Positions 1-8,219 of a DNA stretch of 36,322 bases are shown here, piece after piece (position 1 is the first letter of the stretch; every line of letters starts with the position of its first letter). This stretch comes from Oscillospiraceae bacterium (lineage in GTDB: Bacteria; Bacillota; Clostridia; Oscillospirales; Oscillospiraceae). Where the stretch lies: positions 1 to 36,322 of the forward strand of contig JAAWQM010000030.1 in the NCBI GenBank assembly GCA_022800525.1, in the 5' to 3' direction. The translations under genes and the position numbers were made by a program. The notes beneath the pieces are model-generated. The model saw nothing but the letters and a program-made list of their open reading frames with translations. It was not told the DNA's origin and did no database searches.

Positions 1-26
1 CCCCCAAGGGCTTCGGCCCTTGGGGG
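1..26 (-). terminator. Terminator hairpin after the phage-tail-like gene
   Basis: CCCCCAAGGGC and GCCCTTGGGGG form a perfect 11-bp stem around a four-base TTCG loop. It lies about 10 bases beyond the stop codon of the minus-strand gene ending at 36. Any T-tract would fall outside the window. Confidence 0.7.
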
Positions 27-35
27 GTTCCCCTG

Positions 36-488
36 TTATTTGAACGCAATGTACTCGTAGGTTCTGCCTTCTTCGTTCAGGTAGGGGTAGCTTGGACTGA
101 TGGTGCTGGAGGCGTAGACGTTGAAGCCGGTGGCGGTAAACGCGCAGCGGTTTTTCAGCGTTTTCCCGCCGGTCATGCCCATGAACAGCATGGCGTCGAA
201 GGAGTCCGGACTCATTGCCGCCGTCGCCCCGGAGATGATGACGAGGGAGGGCTTGAACCCCAGGTGAATGGATTGCAGGGCTCCCGTGCCGGTGTACGTC
301 CCGACGGCATAGGGCTTGGCGGCGGCTGCGGACTGTGCGGCTTGCGCTGCGCTCTGTGCGGCGTTGGCCTTGGAGCCGGCGGCGTCCAGTCCGGCCTCAA
401 TGTCCTTGTTCATCTGGTTGAAGTCCTCCATGCGGATGCGGTCGGACTTGACCCACTGGGGCAGGTGATGATTGGGTGTGTAGTTCAT
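36..488 (-). CDS. Orphan phage-tail-like protein with Ala-rich coil
   Basis: A 150-residue protein. The start is the ATG at 486-488 because AAAGGAGA lies seven bases upstream; an in-frame start ten codons earlier has no ribosome site. The N-terminus (MNYTPNHHLPQW) resembles the first residues of small tail-associated proteins in Firmicutes phages. Residues about 35-57 are an Ala/Gln/Ser-rich stretch (repeats of AAQSAA), probably a trimeric coiled coil. The C-terminal half begins with a GTYTGTGALQSIHLGF segment, a pattern known from tail-fibre and tail-tip beta domains. No other phage gene is visible, so this is either a solitary domesticated gene or the end of a prophage lying left of the window. 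The family call rests on recognition of pattern only. Confidence 0.6.
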   Translation of the reverse strand: MNYTPNHHLPQWVKSDRIRMEDFNQMNKDIEAGLDAAGSKANAAQSAAQAAQSAAAAKPYAVGTYTGTGALQSIHLGFKPSLVIISGATAAMSPDSFDAMLFMGMTGGKTLKNRCAFTATGFNVYASSTISPSYPYLNEEGRTYEYIAFK

Positions 489-525
489 TGTAGTTCTCCT
501 TTTAAAAATGATTCGCAACGTTACC

Positions 526-545
526 GTTACACCTAGGTGTGTAAC
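526..545. promoter_or_regulatory. Palindrome upstream of the tail-like gene
   Basis: ACACCTAGGTGT at 529-540 is a perfect 12-bp palindrome, flanked by GTT on one side and GTAAC on the other. It lies about 40 bases upstream of the tail-like gene and could be an operator. No convincing -10/-35 pair was seen near it. Confidence 0.35.
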
Positions 546-630
546 AAAGGGAAAGTTGCACGAAGGCGTACAACGGCGAAATGCACAAAACGGGGATATT
601 GTTCTTCTGGAAATTGATTCTGCGTGAACA

Positions 631-661
631 AAAAACCCGGACTTGACAAACCAAGTCCGGG
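631..661 (-). terminator. Intrinsic terminator in the gene-free stretch 489-875
   Basis: CCCGGACTTG (636-645) pairs perfectly with CAAGTCCGGG (652-661). On the minus strand the stem is followed by a run of five or more T. It would end a transcript coming from 662-837, but I see no gene there, so it may be a second terminator behind rpoD or the end of an unrecognised small RNA. Confidence 0.7.
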
Positions 662-735
662 CGGTTATGATGAGATACAGGGATCGAGCGCTGCATAAGG
701 CGGTCAGCCCGGATTGATTAAAAAATCAGCGTTTG

Positions 736-765
736 ACAACCGTCACCGGGCCGGGTGGCGGTTGT
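736..765. other. 12-bp hairpin between rpoD and the tail-like gene
   Basis: ACAACCGTCACC (736-747) pairs with GGTGGCGGTTGT (754-765) with a single G-U. Apart from this hairpin, the two terminators and the palindrome, the 489-875 stretch shows no coding signal. Confidence 0.5.
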
Positions 766-837
766 TCCGTTTTGTAATACGTATCGTCACGGCAAGGCTG
801 ACCTTTTTCTATCAGAACCGGCAGAAAATGTCAAGAA

Positions 838-867
838 AACGCCGCAGTTTTTTCGGACTGCGGCGTT
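838..867 (-). terminator. rpoD terminator
   Basis: AACGCCGCAG (838-847) and CTGCGGCGTT (858-867) form a perfect 10-bp stem with an A/T-rich loop, nine bases after the rpoD stop. On the minus strand TTTTCTT follows the stem. T runs on both sides make it potentially bidirectional. Confidence 0.85.
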
Positions 868-875
868 TTTGCATA

Positions 876-2183
876 TCAATTCAGGAAATCCTTCAGCTTT
901 TTACTCCTGCTGGGGTGCCGGAGCTTACGCAGAGCCTTGGCCTCAATCTGGCGGATGCGTTCACGGGTGACGTTGAACTCCTTGCCCACCTCCTCCAGGG
1001 TGCGGGTGCGGCCGTCCTCGATGCCGAAGCGGAGCTTGAGCACCTTTTCCTCCCTGGGCGTCAGGGTGGACAGCACATCCACCAGCTGCTCCTTGAGCAG
1101 GGTGAAGCTTGCGGCCTCGCTGGGCTCGCTGGCCTCCTCGTCAGCGATGAAGTCGCCCAGATGGCTGTCCTCCTCCTCGCCAATGGGGGTCTCCAGGCTG
1201 ACAGGCTCCTGGGCGATCTTCAGAATCTCCCGGACCTTGTCCACGGGCATATTCATTTCCTCCGAGATTTCCTCCGCCGATGGATCATGCCCCAGCTCCT
1301 GAAGAAGCTGCCGGGAGACGCGGATCACCTTGTTGATGGTCTCCACCATATGGACGGGGATGCGGATGGTCCTGGCCTGATCGGCAATGGCCCGGGTGAT
1401 GGCCTGCCGGATCCACCAGGTGGCGTAAGTGGAGAACTTGTAGCCCTTGGTATAATCGAACTTCTCAACGGCCTTGATGAGCCCCAGGTTGCCCTCCTGG
1501 ATCAGGTCCAGAAACAGCATCCCGCGCCCCACGTACCGCTTGGCGATGGACACCACCAGGCGCAGGTTGGCCTCCGCCAGCTTCTGCTTGGCCCTGTCGC
1601 CCTCCTTGCTCAGGGCCTTCAGCTGCTTGAGCTCCTCGGGGGGCAGCGCGCTTTCGTCGCAGTTGTCCAGCTGCTCCTGGGCCAGCGACCCGGCGCTCAT
1701 CTTCTGGGCCAGCTCGATCTCCTCCTCCGGAGAGAGCAGCGCGACCTTGCCGATTTCCTTCAGGTACATCCGCACGGGGTCGTCGATGGCGAAGCTGTCC
1801 ACCAGGGAGTTGGGGTCAATCAGCTCCTCCTCCTCAATGTCGGTGATCTCGTCCAGGGGGGGATCGATGTCGTCCGGCATCTCCGGCAGGATATCCTCCT
1901 CGCTGCCGATCTCAATGGACAGGGACTCCAGGGAGTCGTATATTTTCTCCATCTGCTCGCCGTCCAGGTCGATGGAGTCCAGTACCTCCATCATCTCCGA
2001 GGGGTCCAGCCGTCCCCGCTTCTTGCCCCGGGCGAACAGGTCCATAATCTTTTCGTTTTCCATCAATATGGAGGCGGCGGGCAGAGGGGCCACCACCTTA
2101 TCCGGCAGGCGGGCGTATTTCTTATCGCCCTCAGCCTTCTTTTCGACCGCCTGTACTGTGGCCGCCTCGTGTTTTTTCGTCAT
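876..2183 (-). CDS. rpoD: RNA polymerase primary sigma factor (RpoD/SigA)
   Basis: A 435-residue housekeeping sigma factor that directs RNA polymerase to TTGACA/TATAAT promoters. Region 1.1 is short and acidic (about 1-130). Region 1.2 is [11 protein letters not shown] near 135. Region 2 carries [32 protein letters not shown] and [16 protein letters not shown] (about 206-265), which melt and read the -10 element. Region 3 spans about 275-350. Region 4.2 ([29 protein letters not shown], about 397-424) is the helix-turn-helix for the -35. An extra linker (about 163-200) separates regions 1.2 and 2, as in other SigA proteins. GGAGG lies nine bases before the ATG. The ATG overlaps the dnaG stop by four bases, so the two are translationally coupled. 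Confidence 0.98.
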   Translation of the reverse strand: MTKKHEAATVQAVEKKAEGDKKYARLPDKVVAPLPAASILMENEKIMDLFARGKKRGRLDPSEMMEVLDSIDLDGEQMEKIYDSLESLSIEIGSEEDILPEMPDDIDPPLDEITDIEEEELIDPNSLVDSFAIDDPVRMYLKEIGKVALLSPEEEIELAQKMSAGSLAQEQLDNCDESALPPEELKQLKALSKEGDRAKQKLAEANLRLVVSIAKRYVGRGMLFLDLIQEGNLGLIKAVEKFDYTKGYKFSTYATWWIRQAITRAIADQARTIRIPVHMVETINKVIRVSRQLLQELGHDPSAEEISEEMNMPVDKVREILKIAQEPVSLETPIGEEEDSHLGDFIADEEASEPSEAASFTLLKEQLVDVLSTLTPREEKVLKLRFGIEDGRTRTLEEVGKEFNVTRERIRQIEAKALRKLRHPSRSKKLKDFLN

Positions 2184-3967
2184 AGTCGCTTTCCTCCATT
2201 ACCCTTTGTCTGTTTTTTGTATTTCTCCACTGCGGCCAGCAGGGGATCAGCCTCCTGTTCCCCGCTCCGCCGCTTTGCGGAGGTCTTGATTACCTGTATG
2301 TAGTCCGCCAGAGCCCGGTCCGCGTGGGCCGCAGTCTCCGGCTTATGCAATACCTCTGTCAGATGCGCCATTTCCTCCTGGGTACACAGCCCCGCCATCG
2401 AGGCAGCCGTTACCGGCCTGTCCTGGCTCCAGCCGTCCAGCAGGATCTGATACAGCTTGCCCAGGAAGGGCGCGCTGAATTCCTCCGCCGCCAGCGCCCC
2501 GCAGCTTTCCGCCAGGGCGTTGTCCATCAGCAGCAGCCGGATGACGCCCTCCTCCGCCATGGCGGAGCGCGGGTCAGCGTAGCGCAGGGTCCGGTCCTTG
2601 GGCTGCCGCGCGGCCACCACATTCAGATTCTCCTTCTGGAGCGTCCGGCGCTCCTGGCTCCGCTTTTTGCCCCGGGCCCGCTCCACGTCCAGCAGCATAT
2701 TCTGCCGGGAGACGCCCGCCGTCTCCGCCGCCTGACCGGCGTAGACCTCCCGCTGCACGGCGTTGGGGAGAGAGGCGATGAGCTGGCTGATCTCGCCGCA
2801 GTAGGCGATTTTCTGCTCCGGGTCGCTGAGGTCATACTTGGCGGCGACGGTATCCATGCGGTATTCCATCTGGTCCGCGCTGCCGCTGAGCACCGCTTCA
2901 AAGGCCGCCGGACCCTGGAATTTGATGAAATCGTCCACGTCCTGCTTGACGTACTCCCCCTCCGCCAGCCGTCGCGGGAGCTGCAAAATGCGGACGGAAA
3001 ACTCGCTGTTTTTCAGCAAATCGATATTTTTCTGGGTTGCAAGTTGCCCCGCCGTGTCGTTGTCATAGCAGAGCACCAGCTCCTTGGTGTACCGGCTGAG
3101 CAGCCGGGTCTGCTCCACCGTGAGGGCGGTACCCATAGAGGCCACTGCATTGTCAAACCCCGCCTGATGGAGGGTGATGACGTCGATGTTGCCTTCACAG
3201 AGGATAAAGTTGGGCCGTTTGGTCTTCTTCGCCAGATTGATGCCGTAAAGATTCCGCCGCTTGCTGTAGACGATGGTCTCAGTGGTGTTCATATACTTGG
3301 GCTCGGACTTGTCCAAAACCCGCCCGCCAAAGGCCACGACATCCCCCCTCACATCGATGACGGGGAACATGAGCCGGTTTCGGAATTTGTCATAGAGCCG
3401 CCCCTGCTTGTTCTGTACCACCAACCCAGCCGCCAGCAGGTCAGCCTTGGTGTACCCCTTGTCCAGCATGGTGTTCAGCAGGCTGTCCCACCCCTCCAGG
3501 GAGGCCCCCAGGCCGAAATTGGTGGCGGTGCGCTTCGCGATCCTCCGCCGCTCCAGGTAGGCGGCCACCGCCGCCCCCCCGGGCCTGGAGAGATTCTGGT
3601 GGAACCAGCGGGCGGCATCCTTGTTCAGAGCCAGCACCCGCTGTCTGCGCCGGGACTCCTCCCGGTCGGCGCCGTCCTCCGGCACCTCCATGCCGGCCCG
3701 CTTGGCCAGGAACCGCACCGCATCCGGATAGGACAGGTTCTCGATCTCCATGACGAAATTGACCACCCCGCCGCCATGGTGGCAGCCGAAGCAGTAATAG
3801 AGCTGCTTGTCCTGCGCCACGGAGAAGGAGCCGGTCTTTTCGTTGTGGAAGGGGCACAGTCCGAAGTAGTTGCCCCCCTTTTTTGCCAGGGCGACATAGG
3901 AGGAGACAACATCTACGATATCATTCCGGGCAACCAGCTCATCCAGAAATGCCTGTGGGAACGCCAT
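2180..3967 (-). CDS. dnaG: DNA primase
   Basis: A 595-residue DnaG, which makes RNA primers at the replication fork with the DnaB helicase. The N-terminal CHC2 zinc finger is complete: C38, H41, C59 and C62 (CPFH ... CFGC). The catalytic TOPRIM domain shows [17 protein letters not shown] and the acidic [10 protein letters not shown] loop; the usual DGD is DND here, which keeps both aspartates. The C-terminal part (about 430-595) is a helicase-interaction domain with low conservation. I chose the ATG at 3965-3967, because GGGGGAGG lies about ten bases upstream; an in-frame GTG three codons earlier would touch the ribosome site. It is the first gene of the dnaG-rpoD operon. Confidence 0.97.
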   Translation of the reverse strand: MAFPQAFLDELVARNDIVDVVSSYVALAKKGGNYFGLCPFHNEKTGSFSVAQDKQLYYCFGCHHGGGVVNFVMEIENLSYPDAVRFLAKRAGMEVPEDGADREESRRRQRVLALNKDAARWFHQNLSRPGGAAVAAYLERRRIAKRTATNFGLGASLEGWDSLLNTMLDKGYTKADLLAAGLVVQNKQGRLYDKFRNRLMFPVIDVRGDVVAFGGRVLDKSEPKYMNTTETIVYSKRRNLYGINLAKKTKRPNFILCEGNIDVITLHQAGFDNAVASMGTALTVEQTRLLSRYTKELVLCYDNDTAGQLATQKNIDLLKNSEFSVRILQLPRRLAEGEYVKQDVDDFIKFQGPAAFEAVLSGSADQMEYRMDTVAAKYDLSDPEQKIAYCGEISQLIASLPNAVQREVYAGQAAETAGVSRQNMLLDVERARGKKRSQERRTLQKENLNVVAARQPKDRTLRYADPRSAMAEEGVIRLLLMDNALAESCGALAAEEFSAPFLGKLYQILLDGWSQDRPVTAASMAGLCTQEEMAHLTEVLHKPETAAHADRALADYIQVIKTSAKRRSGEQEADPLLAAVEKYKKQTKGNGGKRL

Positions 3968-3991
3968 AGAGCTCACACCTCCCCCATCTAT

Positions 3992-4020
3992 TGTATAAGT
4001 TGTCCTATAAGAGTATACAA
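3992..4020 (-). promoter_or_regulatory. Candidate dnaG-rpoD promoter
   Basis: On the minus strand TTGTAT (4015-4020) is followed after 17 bases by TATACA (3992-3997). Transcription would start about 18 bases before the dnaG ATG, just enough for the ribosome site. The two hexamers are near mirror images, which produces a visible inverted repeat. Confidence 0.5.
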
Positions 4021-4119
4021 CAAAACCGGCAAAAATCCTCTTTTCCGCAGGAAATTTTTTTGAAAATATTTTTTAACGGTAAAAATATTTCTGTTGTACA
4101 TAAGTTTTTCACACATTTG

Positions 4120-4128
4120 TGCTATATT
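4120..4128 (+). promoter_or_regulatory. Extended -10 promoter for the phosphopantetheinyl transferase
   Basis: TGCTATATT matches the extended -10 pattern TGnTATAAT with one change. No good -35 is seen at the correct distance. It lies 33 bases before the start codon. Confidence 0.4.
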
Positions 4129-4161
4129 ATATGCAACTATGCATGAGGGAGAGACTGCTGT

Positions 4162-4635
4162 ATGGACATTCTGATTTACGCCGCCTCCGGTCCGGAGGGC
4201 GGAGAACGGACGCTGGCCCGCCGCCTGCTGGCGTTGGCGCTGGAACAGGAGTTCCACCTGAGTCCACCGCCGGAGACCGCCAAGGAGCCTGGAGGCAAGC
4301 CCTTTTTCCCCAGCCGTCCGGACATCTGCTTCAACATCAGCCACAGCCATGGAGCCGCCGTCTGCGCCCTGCACGATAAGCCGGTAGGCGTTGACATTGA
4401 GAAGCTGCGCTCCGCGCCCCGGCGTCTGGCGGGAGGCATGGAGGACGAAGCGTTCTTCCGTCTCTGGACGGCGAAGGAAGCTACCATCAAGCGGCGGGGG
4501 GAGGGCATCGGAGCGTTGCTGCTGCCTCTGGAGCCGGACCCGCGCTGCCGGTGTCTGGAGGGGCTGCTGGAGGGCTATCTCATCACCGTCTGTCCGTCGG
4601 AGGACGCGGCGGTCCGGGCGGTACGCATGGAATAA
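4162..4635 (+). CDS. Compact Sfp-type 4'-phosphopantetheinyl transferase
   Basis: A 157-residue enzyme that would move the phosphopantetheine arm of CoA onto a carrier-protein serine (apo to holo acyl or peptidyl carrier protein). The family motifs are present in order: GKPFF (about 48), FNISHS (about 57-62), VGVDIE (about 74-79, metal-binding Asp and Glu) and FRLWTAKEATIKRRGEG (about 98-114, with the second Glu and conserved Lys). Classical Sfp proteins are about 220 residues; here the segment before the first motif and the tail are much shorter. The cut is not a frameshift, since all catalytic motifs are in one frame with a terminator after the stop. The ribosome site GAGGGAG is slightly far (about 11 bases). 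No polyketide or peptide synthase gene is nearby. Confidence 0.85.
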   Translation: MDILIYAASGPEGGERTLARRLLALALEQEFHLSPPPETAKEPGGKPFFPSRPDICFNISHSHGAAVCALHDKPVGVDIEKLRSAPRRLAGGMEDEAFFRLWTAKEATIKRRGEGIGALLLPLEPDPRCRCLEGLLEGYLITVCPSEDAAVRAVRME

Positions 4636-4662
4636 GCGGGAGAGGACACACCTCTCCCGCTT
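4634..4662 (+). terminator. Terminator after the phosphopantetheinyl transferase
   Basis: AAGCGGGAGAGG (4634-4645) and CCTCTCCCGCTT (4651-4662) form a perfect 12-bp stem with a five-base loop, overlapping the stop codon. The following T-tract is poor. Confidence 0.65.
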
Positions 4663-4688
4663 ATAATGTCACAGCGCAGCGCAGGTAA

Positions 4689-4761
4689 AAAGTTTCGCCG
4701 GCCTTTTCAAAGGCCGCGGAGTCCAGAGGCAGAGCCTCTGGCCGCACTCCGCAGAGTGCGG
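4689..4761 (-). repeat. Three-hairpin AAACTTT repeat, copy 1
   Basis: Read on the minus strand it contains stem 1 (4742-4761, CCGCACTC/GAGTGCGG), stem 2 (4723-4741, CCAGAGGC/GCCTCTGG), stem 3 (4698-4717, closed by a TTTGAAAA loop) and then AAACTTT (4689-4695). The same order and the same loop recur at 9788-9917 and 30906-30982 with different but paired stem sequences. It lies behind the terminator of the phosphopantetheinyl transferase. Confidence 0.7.
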
Positions 4762-4776
4762 AATCCCCCGTTCCCC

Positions 4777-4876
4777 GAAAGCCGCGTTCAAAAAAATCTG
4801 CCTACAAGAACAAACCCCAAAGCGCGCGGCTTTCAAGCGTCTTTTCCAGGGCGGTCCAAGGGACCGCCCTGGAAAA
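4777..4876. repeat. Nested palindromes next to repeat copy 1
   Basis: GAAAGCCGCG (about 4777-4786) pairs with CGCGGCTTTC (about 4825-4834), enclosing GTTC/GAAC. Next comes a perfect 16-bp stem with a three-base loop: TTTTCCAGGGCGGTCC (4842-4857) and its complement (4861-4876). With copy 1, nearly all of the 293 bases between the two convergent genes are palindromic. No coding potential was seen. Confidence 0.6.
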
Positions 4877-4928
4877 CAGCGCCCGGGAGTTCCTGTCAGC
4901 CTTTGATTCTCCCTGATCGCTGACACAA

Positions 4929-7082
4929 TCACGCCTGCTTCATGGACAGAGAAATGCGTTTCTTTTTCTCGTCCACCTCCAGCACCACGACCTTCACAAT
5001 GTCCCCCACGGACACCGCTTCCGAAGGATGCTTAAGGAACTTGTTCTTGCTGATCTGGGAAATATGTACCAGCCCATCCTGGTGGACGCCGATATCGACG
5101 AACACGCCGAAGTCAATAACATTCCGCACGGTCCCGGTGAGTACCATCCCGGGCTGCAAATCCTTGATCTCCATAATGTCTGTGCGCAGGACCGGAGGCG
5201 GCAGCTCGTCGCGGGGATCGCGTCCCGGCTTTTGCAGCTCCTTGGCAACATCCGCCAGCGTGGGTACACCCACACCGCATTCCTCCGCCAGCTTCTCCAT
5301 GCCGAAGGACTTCATTTGCGCGTCCAGGTTTCCCAGCTGACCGGCGGACACGTCCGCCAGGGAGTGTCCGGTGAGGGCCAGCAGCTTCTCCGCCGCCGGA
5401 TAGCTCTCCGGATGGACAGCGGTGTTGTCCAAAGCAGTTTTGCTCTCCGGCACCCGCAAGAAACCCGCGCACTGCTCATACGCCTTGGGCCCCAGCTTGG
5501 GGACCTTCAGAATCTGCTTCCGGGAAATAAACGCGCCGTTTTCCTCCCTGTACTTCACGACGTTCTTGGCAGTGGTTGCATTCAGTCCTGCCACCCGCTG
5601 CAAAAGGGAAGGAGACGCGGTGTTTACATCCACGCCCACCGCGTTCACGCAGTCCTCCACCACATTTCCCAGGGCCTCGTCCAGCCGTTTCTGGGGCATA
5701 TCGTGCTGGTACTGTCCCACGCCGATGGCCTTGGGGTCGATCTTCACCAGCTCCGCCAAGGGGTCCTGGAGCCGCCGGGCGATGGACACAGCGGAACGCA
5801 GGTTCACATCAAACTGCGGGAACTCCTCGGACGCCAGCTTGGAGGCAGAATACACCGACGCTCCGGCCTCACTGACAATCATATAGCTGACGCCGCCGCC
5901 CACCTCTCGAAGAAGCTCCACGGTCATCTGCTCGGTCTCACGGGAGGCGGTCCCGTTGCCGATGGCGATGTGGGTGACGCCGTGGCGGCGGATGAGCCTG
6001 GCCAGCTCCGCGATGCACTCCGCCTTTTTCCGCTCCCCGTGGGTGGGGTAGACCACCGTAGTGTCCAGCACCTTGCCGGTGCCGTCCACCACCGCTACCT
6101 TGCAGCCCATGCGGTAGCCGGGGTCCAGGCCCATGGTGACATGTCCCTTTACCGGGGGCTGCATCAGCAGGGGCCGCAGGTTCAGGGCGAAATTGTGGAT
6201 GGCGCCCTCGCTGGCTTCGTCGGTGAGGAAATTCCGGATTTCCCGCTCCAGGGAGGGATACAGCAGCCGGTCATAGGAATCCTCCGCCGCGGCCTTGATG
6301 AACTCCATGGCCCTGGACCCTGGCTTCACCACCGTGCGGCGCAGCAGCACCAAGGCCGCGTCCCGGTCCGTGACCACATTGACCTTCAGAAATTCCTCCC
6401 GCTCGCCCCGGTTCAGGGCAAGCACCTGATGGCCCTGGATGCGGCTGACGCTCTGGCGGAAATCGTAGTACAGGCGGTATACGCTGTCCTCCTCCGTGGC
6501 GGCGGCGCTCTCCACTACGCTCTGTTTCAGCATATATTCGCGTAAAATCTTGCGGATCGCGGCGTCGTCGGAGATATTCTCTGCGATGATGTCGTTTGCC
6601 CCCTGTAAAGCGTCCTCCACCGTCTCCACACCCTTCTCGGGATCTATGTACGCCTGGGCGGCCTCCAACGGCTCAGGGCAGTCCCGCTCCTGAGCGAACA
6701 GCAGCGCCGCCAGGGGCTCCAGGCCCTTCTCACGCGCCACGGTGGCGCGGGTCCGGCGCTTCTGCTTGTAGGGGCGGTACAGGTCCTCCACCTCCGCCAG
6801 CGTGGCCGCGTTGTCAATGGCGGCGGCCAGCTCCTCCGTCAGCTTACCCTGATTCTCAATGGCGTTTTTGACCTCATCCCGCCGTTTTTCCAGGTTCCGC
6901 AGGTATTGCAGCCGCTCCTCCAGGATCCGCAGGGCCTCGTCGTCCATGGAGCCGTGAAGCTCCTTGCGGTAGCGGGCAATGAAGGGGATGGTGTTGCCCT
7001 CGTCGATCAGAGTGATGACATTGGCGATGTGCTGTTCGTCCTTGTCCAGCTCGCGGGCCAGAATTTGAGTAATGGTTTCCAT
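4929..7082 (-). CDS. tex: Tex-family S1 RNA-binding protein
   Basis: A 717-residue Tex homologue, a cytoplasmic nucleic-acid-binding protein linked to transcription elongation. Domains in order: helical N-terminal part (1-200, with IPFIARYRKE near 34), YqgF-like RNase H fold (about 320-445, MGLDPGYRMGCKVAVVDGTG), helix-hairpin-helix pair (about 485-555, NTASPSLLQRVAGLNATTAKNVV), and a C-terminal S1 domain (about 645-717, GMVLTGTVRNVIDFGVFVDIG). Length is close to that usual for the family. AAAGGA lies six bases before the ATG. It is the last of four genes read on the minus strand with gaps of 9-15 bases. Its physiological role is not settled in the family. Confidence 0.95.
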   Translation of the reverse strand: METITQILARELDKDEQHIANVITLIDEGNTIPFIARYRKELHGSMDDEALRILEERLQYLRNLEKRRDEVKNAIENQGKLTEELAAAIDNAATLAEVEDLYRPYKQKRRTRATVAREKGLEPLAALLFAQERDCPEPLEAAQAYIDPEKGVETVEDALQGANDIIAENISDDAAIRKILREYMLKQSVVESAAATEEDSVYRLYYDFRQSVSRIQGHQVLALNRGEREEFLKVNVVTDRDAALVLLRRTVVKPGSRAMEFIKAAAEDSYDRLLYPSLEREIRNFLTDEASEGAIHNFALNLRPLLMQPPVKGHVTMGLDPGYRMGCKVAVVDGTGKVLDTTVVYPTHGERKKAECIAELARLIRRHGVTHIAIGNGTASRETEQMTVELLREVGGGVSYMIVSEAGASVYSASKLASEEFPQFDVNLRSAVSIARRLQDPLAELVKIDPKAIGVGQYQHDMPQKRLDEALGNVVEDCVNAVGVDVNTASPSLLQRVAGLNATTAKNVVKYREENGAFISRKQILKVPKLGPKAYEQCAGFLRVPESKTALDNTAVHPESYPAAEKLLALTGHSLADVSAGQLGNLDAQMKSFGMEKLAEECGVGVPTLADVAKELQKPGRDPRDELPPPVLRTDIMEIKDLQPGMVLTGTVRNVIDFGVFVDIGVHQDGLVHISQISKNKFLKHPSEAVSVGDIVKVVVLEVDEKKKRISLSMKQA

Positions 7083-7094
7083 TGGTTTCCTTTC

Positions 7095-7619
7095 TTATCC
7101 GTTGTCTACAGTGATCTGACACTGCCGCATGGCGGCCAGCGCGTTGCGGTGGCTTTCCGGCGTGACCCCGGCGCAGCAGGCGGCGTCCACCCGTACCGGC
7201 ACCTCCGGCAGAAACGCCTTGAGCAGCAGTGCGTTGGATATGACGCAGATGTCGGTGCACAGCCCCACCAGCACGATTTCCTCAATGGGCTGGTTCTGGT
7301 TCACAATCACCAGCGTTTCCGCCAGGGAGCGGCAGCCGAAGGCGGGCTTTGTCAGGCAGGTAACGTCCGTCAGGGCCTCCCGGATAGCCGGAGCGATCTC
7401 CCAGCCGGGGGTCCCCTCGATGCAGTGGGCCACCGGGAGGTTCCGTCCCTCCTGAGTGGTCAGGTAGTCTGGCTGATGGGTGTCCTGGGTGGCATAGACC
7501 GCGCCGCCCCAGTTCTTGATTTTCTCCGCCACGGCGGGAACGATCTTCTGAGCCTCGGGGGTTCCCAGCGCGCCGTCAATGAAATCATTCTGCATATCGA
7601 CAACCACTAAAATCTTCAT
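7095..7619 (-). CDS. Isochorismatase-type cysteine hydrolase, nicotinamidase-like
   Basis: A 174-residue single-domain hydrolase. The family triad is visible: D8 in VVVDMQNDF, K91 in TKPAFG and C125 in GLCTDICVISNA. D45, H48 and H65 (QDTHQPDY, VAHCIEGT) fit the metal site of nicotinamidases, which convert nicotinamide to nicotinate for NAD salvage. Most bacterial PncA proteins are a little longer (about 180-210), so pyrazinamidase/nicotinamidase is the best guess rather than proven. AGGAGG sits just before the ATG. It lies between tex (12 bases downstream) and the histidine phosphatase (9 bases upstream), in one transcript. Confidence 0.85.
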   Translation of the reverse strand: MKILVVVDMQNDFIDGALGTPEAQKIVPAVAEKIKNWGGAVYATQDTHQPDYLTTQEGRNLPVAHCIEGTPGWEIAPAIREALTDVTCLTKPAFGCRSLAETLVIVNQNQPIEEIVLVGLCTDICVISNALLLKAFLPEVPVRVDAACCAGVTPESHRNALAAMRQCQITVDNG

Positions 7620-7628
7620 GTTTTCCTC

Positions 7629-8204
7629 CTATGGTTTGAAAATCTTTTCCACATGGACATGCTCTGTCTTGGAAAGAAACCGCGTCCCGTCAAAATCCAG
7701 CTCTACGACAAACGGCATCCAGTCAATCATCCGCAGGAAGTCATTACAGCCATAGCCGGGATCATAGTAGTTCAGAATGGTGCTGAGCGCGGTGCTGTGC
7801 GTACCGATGACAATGGTTTTCCCTGTATTTTGCTCCAGGATATCCGTCAGAGCGGCGATGTTCCGCTCCTGAACGGAGCGCAGAGACTCCCCGCCGGGTT
7901 CATGCCTGTCGAAGTCCGCCCAGCGTTTCCGGAACAGCTCGCGGGTGTTGCCGCCAGGGACGGTTTCCCGCTCACGCAGGCGTTCGTCGGTTTGGATTGG
8001 CTGACCGTAATATTCCGCCGCCTCCTGGATCGTGTCGATACTCCGGCGGTAGGGACTGCAATAAAACGCGTCCACCTGCTTGTTCCGCAGGAACTCCAGA
8101 ACGACATTCCGGTCCTCCTGCCCCTCGGCGGTCAGGCCGCGCTCCCGGTCGCTCCCGCTGCGCCAGTCGGATTGGGCGTGGCGGACAAAATATACTTTTG
8201 TCAT
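7629..8204 (-). CDS. Histidine phosphatase family protein
   Basis: A 191-residue member of the phosphoglycerate-mutase-like (branch 1) superfamily. The phosphohistidine motif is VRHAQSDW with R8 and H9 (RHA rather than the usual RHG). The second arginine lies in YCSPYRRSIDT, the acid in RLRERETVPGG, and the second histidine in VIGTHSTAL. These make a phosphatase active site complete. Substrate cannot be told; candidates are phosphosugars, phosphorylated cofactor precursors or nucleotides. GGAGG is eight bases from the ATG. It is second in the operon DUF1846 - phosphatase - hydrolase - tex. Confidence 0.88.
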   Translation of the reverse strand: MTKVYFVRHAQSDWRSGSDRERGLTAEGQEDRNVVLEFLRNKQVDAFYCSPYRRSIDTIQEAAEYYGQPIQTDERLRERETVPGGNTRELFRKRWADFDRHEPGGESLRSVQERNIAALTDILEQNTGKTIVIGTHSTALSTILNYYDPGYGCNDFLRMIDWMPFVVELDFDGTRFLSKTEHVHVEKIFKP

Positions 8205-8219
8205 AGTTTTCCTCCAATA

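Noticed and set aside
662-700. tRNA 3'-end-like sequence (CGATCCCTGTATCTCATCA on the minus strand) before a terminator, as an attachment site
   Set aside because: No matching acceptor or anticodon arm, the T-stem has a mismatch, CCA is absent, and no second copy was found in the window.
730-738. CGTTTGACA shared with 13892-13900 as a core attachment sequence
   Set aside because: A nine-base match is expected by chance at this window size and the flanks differ.
714-2303. Long open frame on the plus strand opposite rpoD
   Set aside because: It is antisense to a certain rpoD gene, has no ribosome site and reads as low-complexity Leu/Gly/His text, which GC-rich codons produce on the opposite strand.
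3991-4020. TTGTATA ... TATACAA inverted repeat before dnaG as an operator (BirA-like spacing)
   Set aside because: The two halves coincide with the -35 and -10 of a well-spaced promoter, which explains the symmetry.
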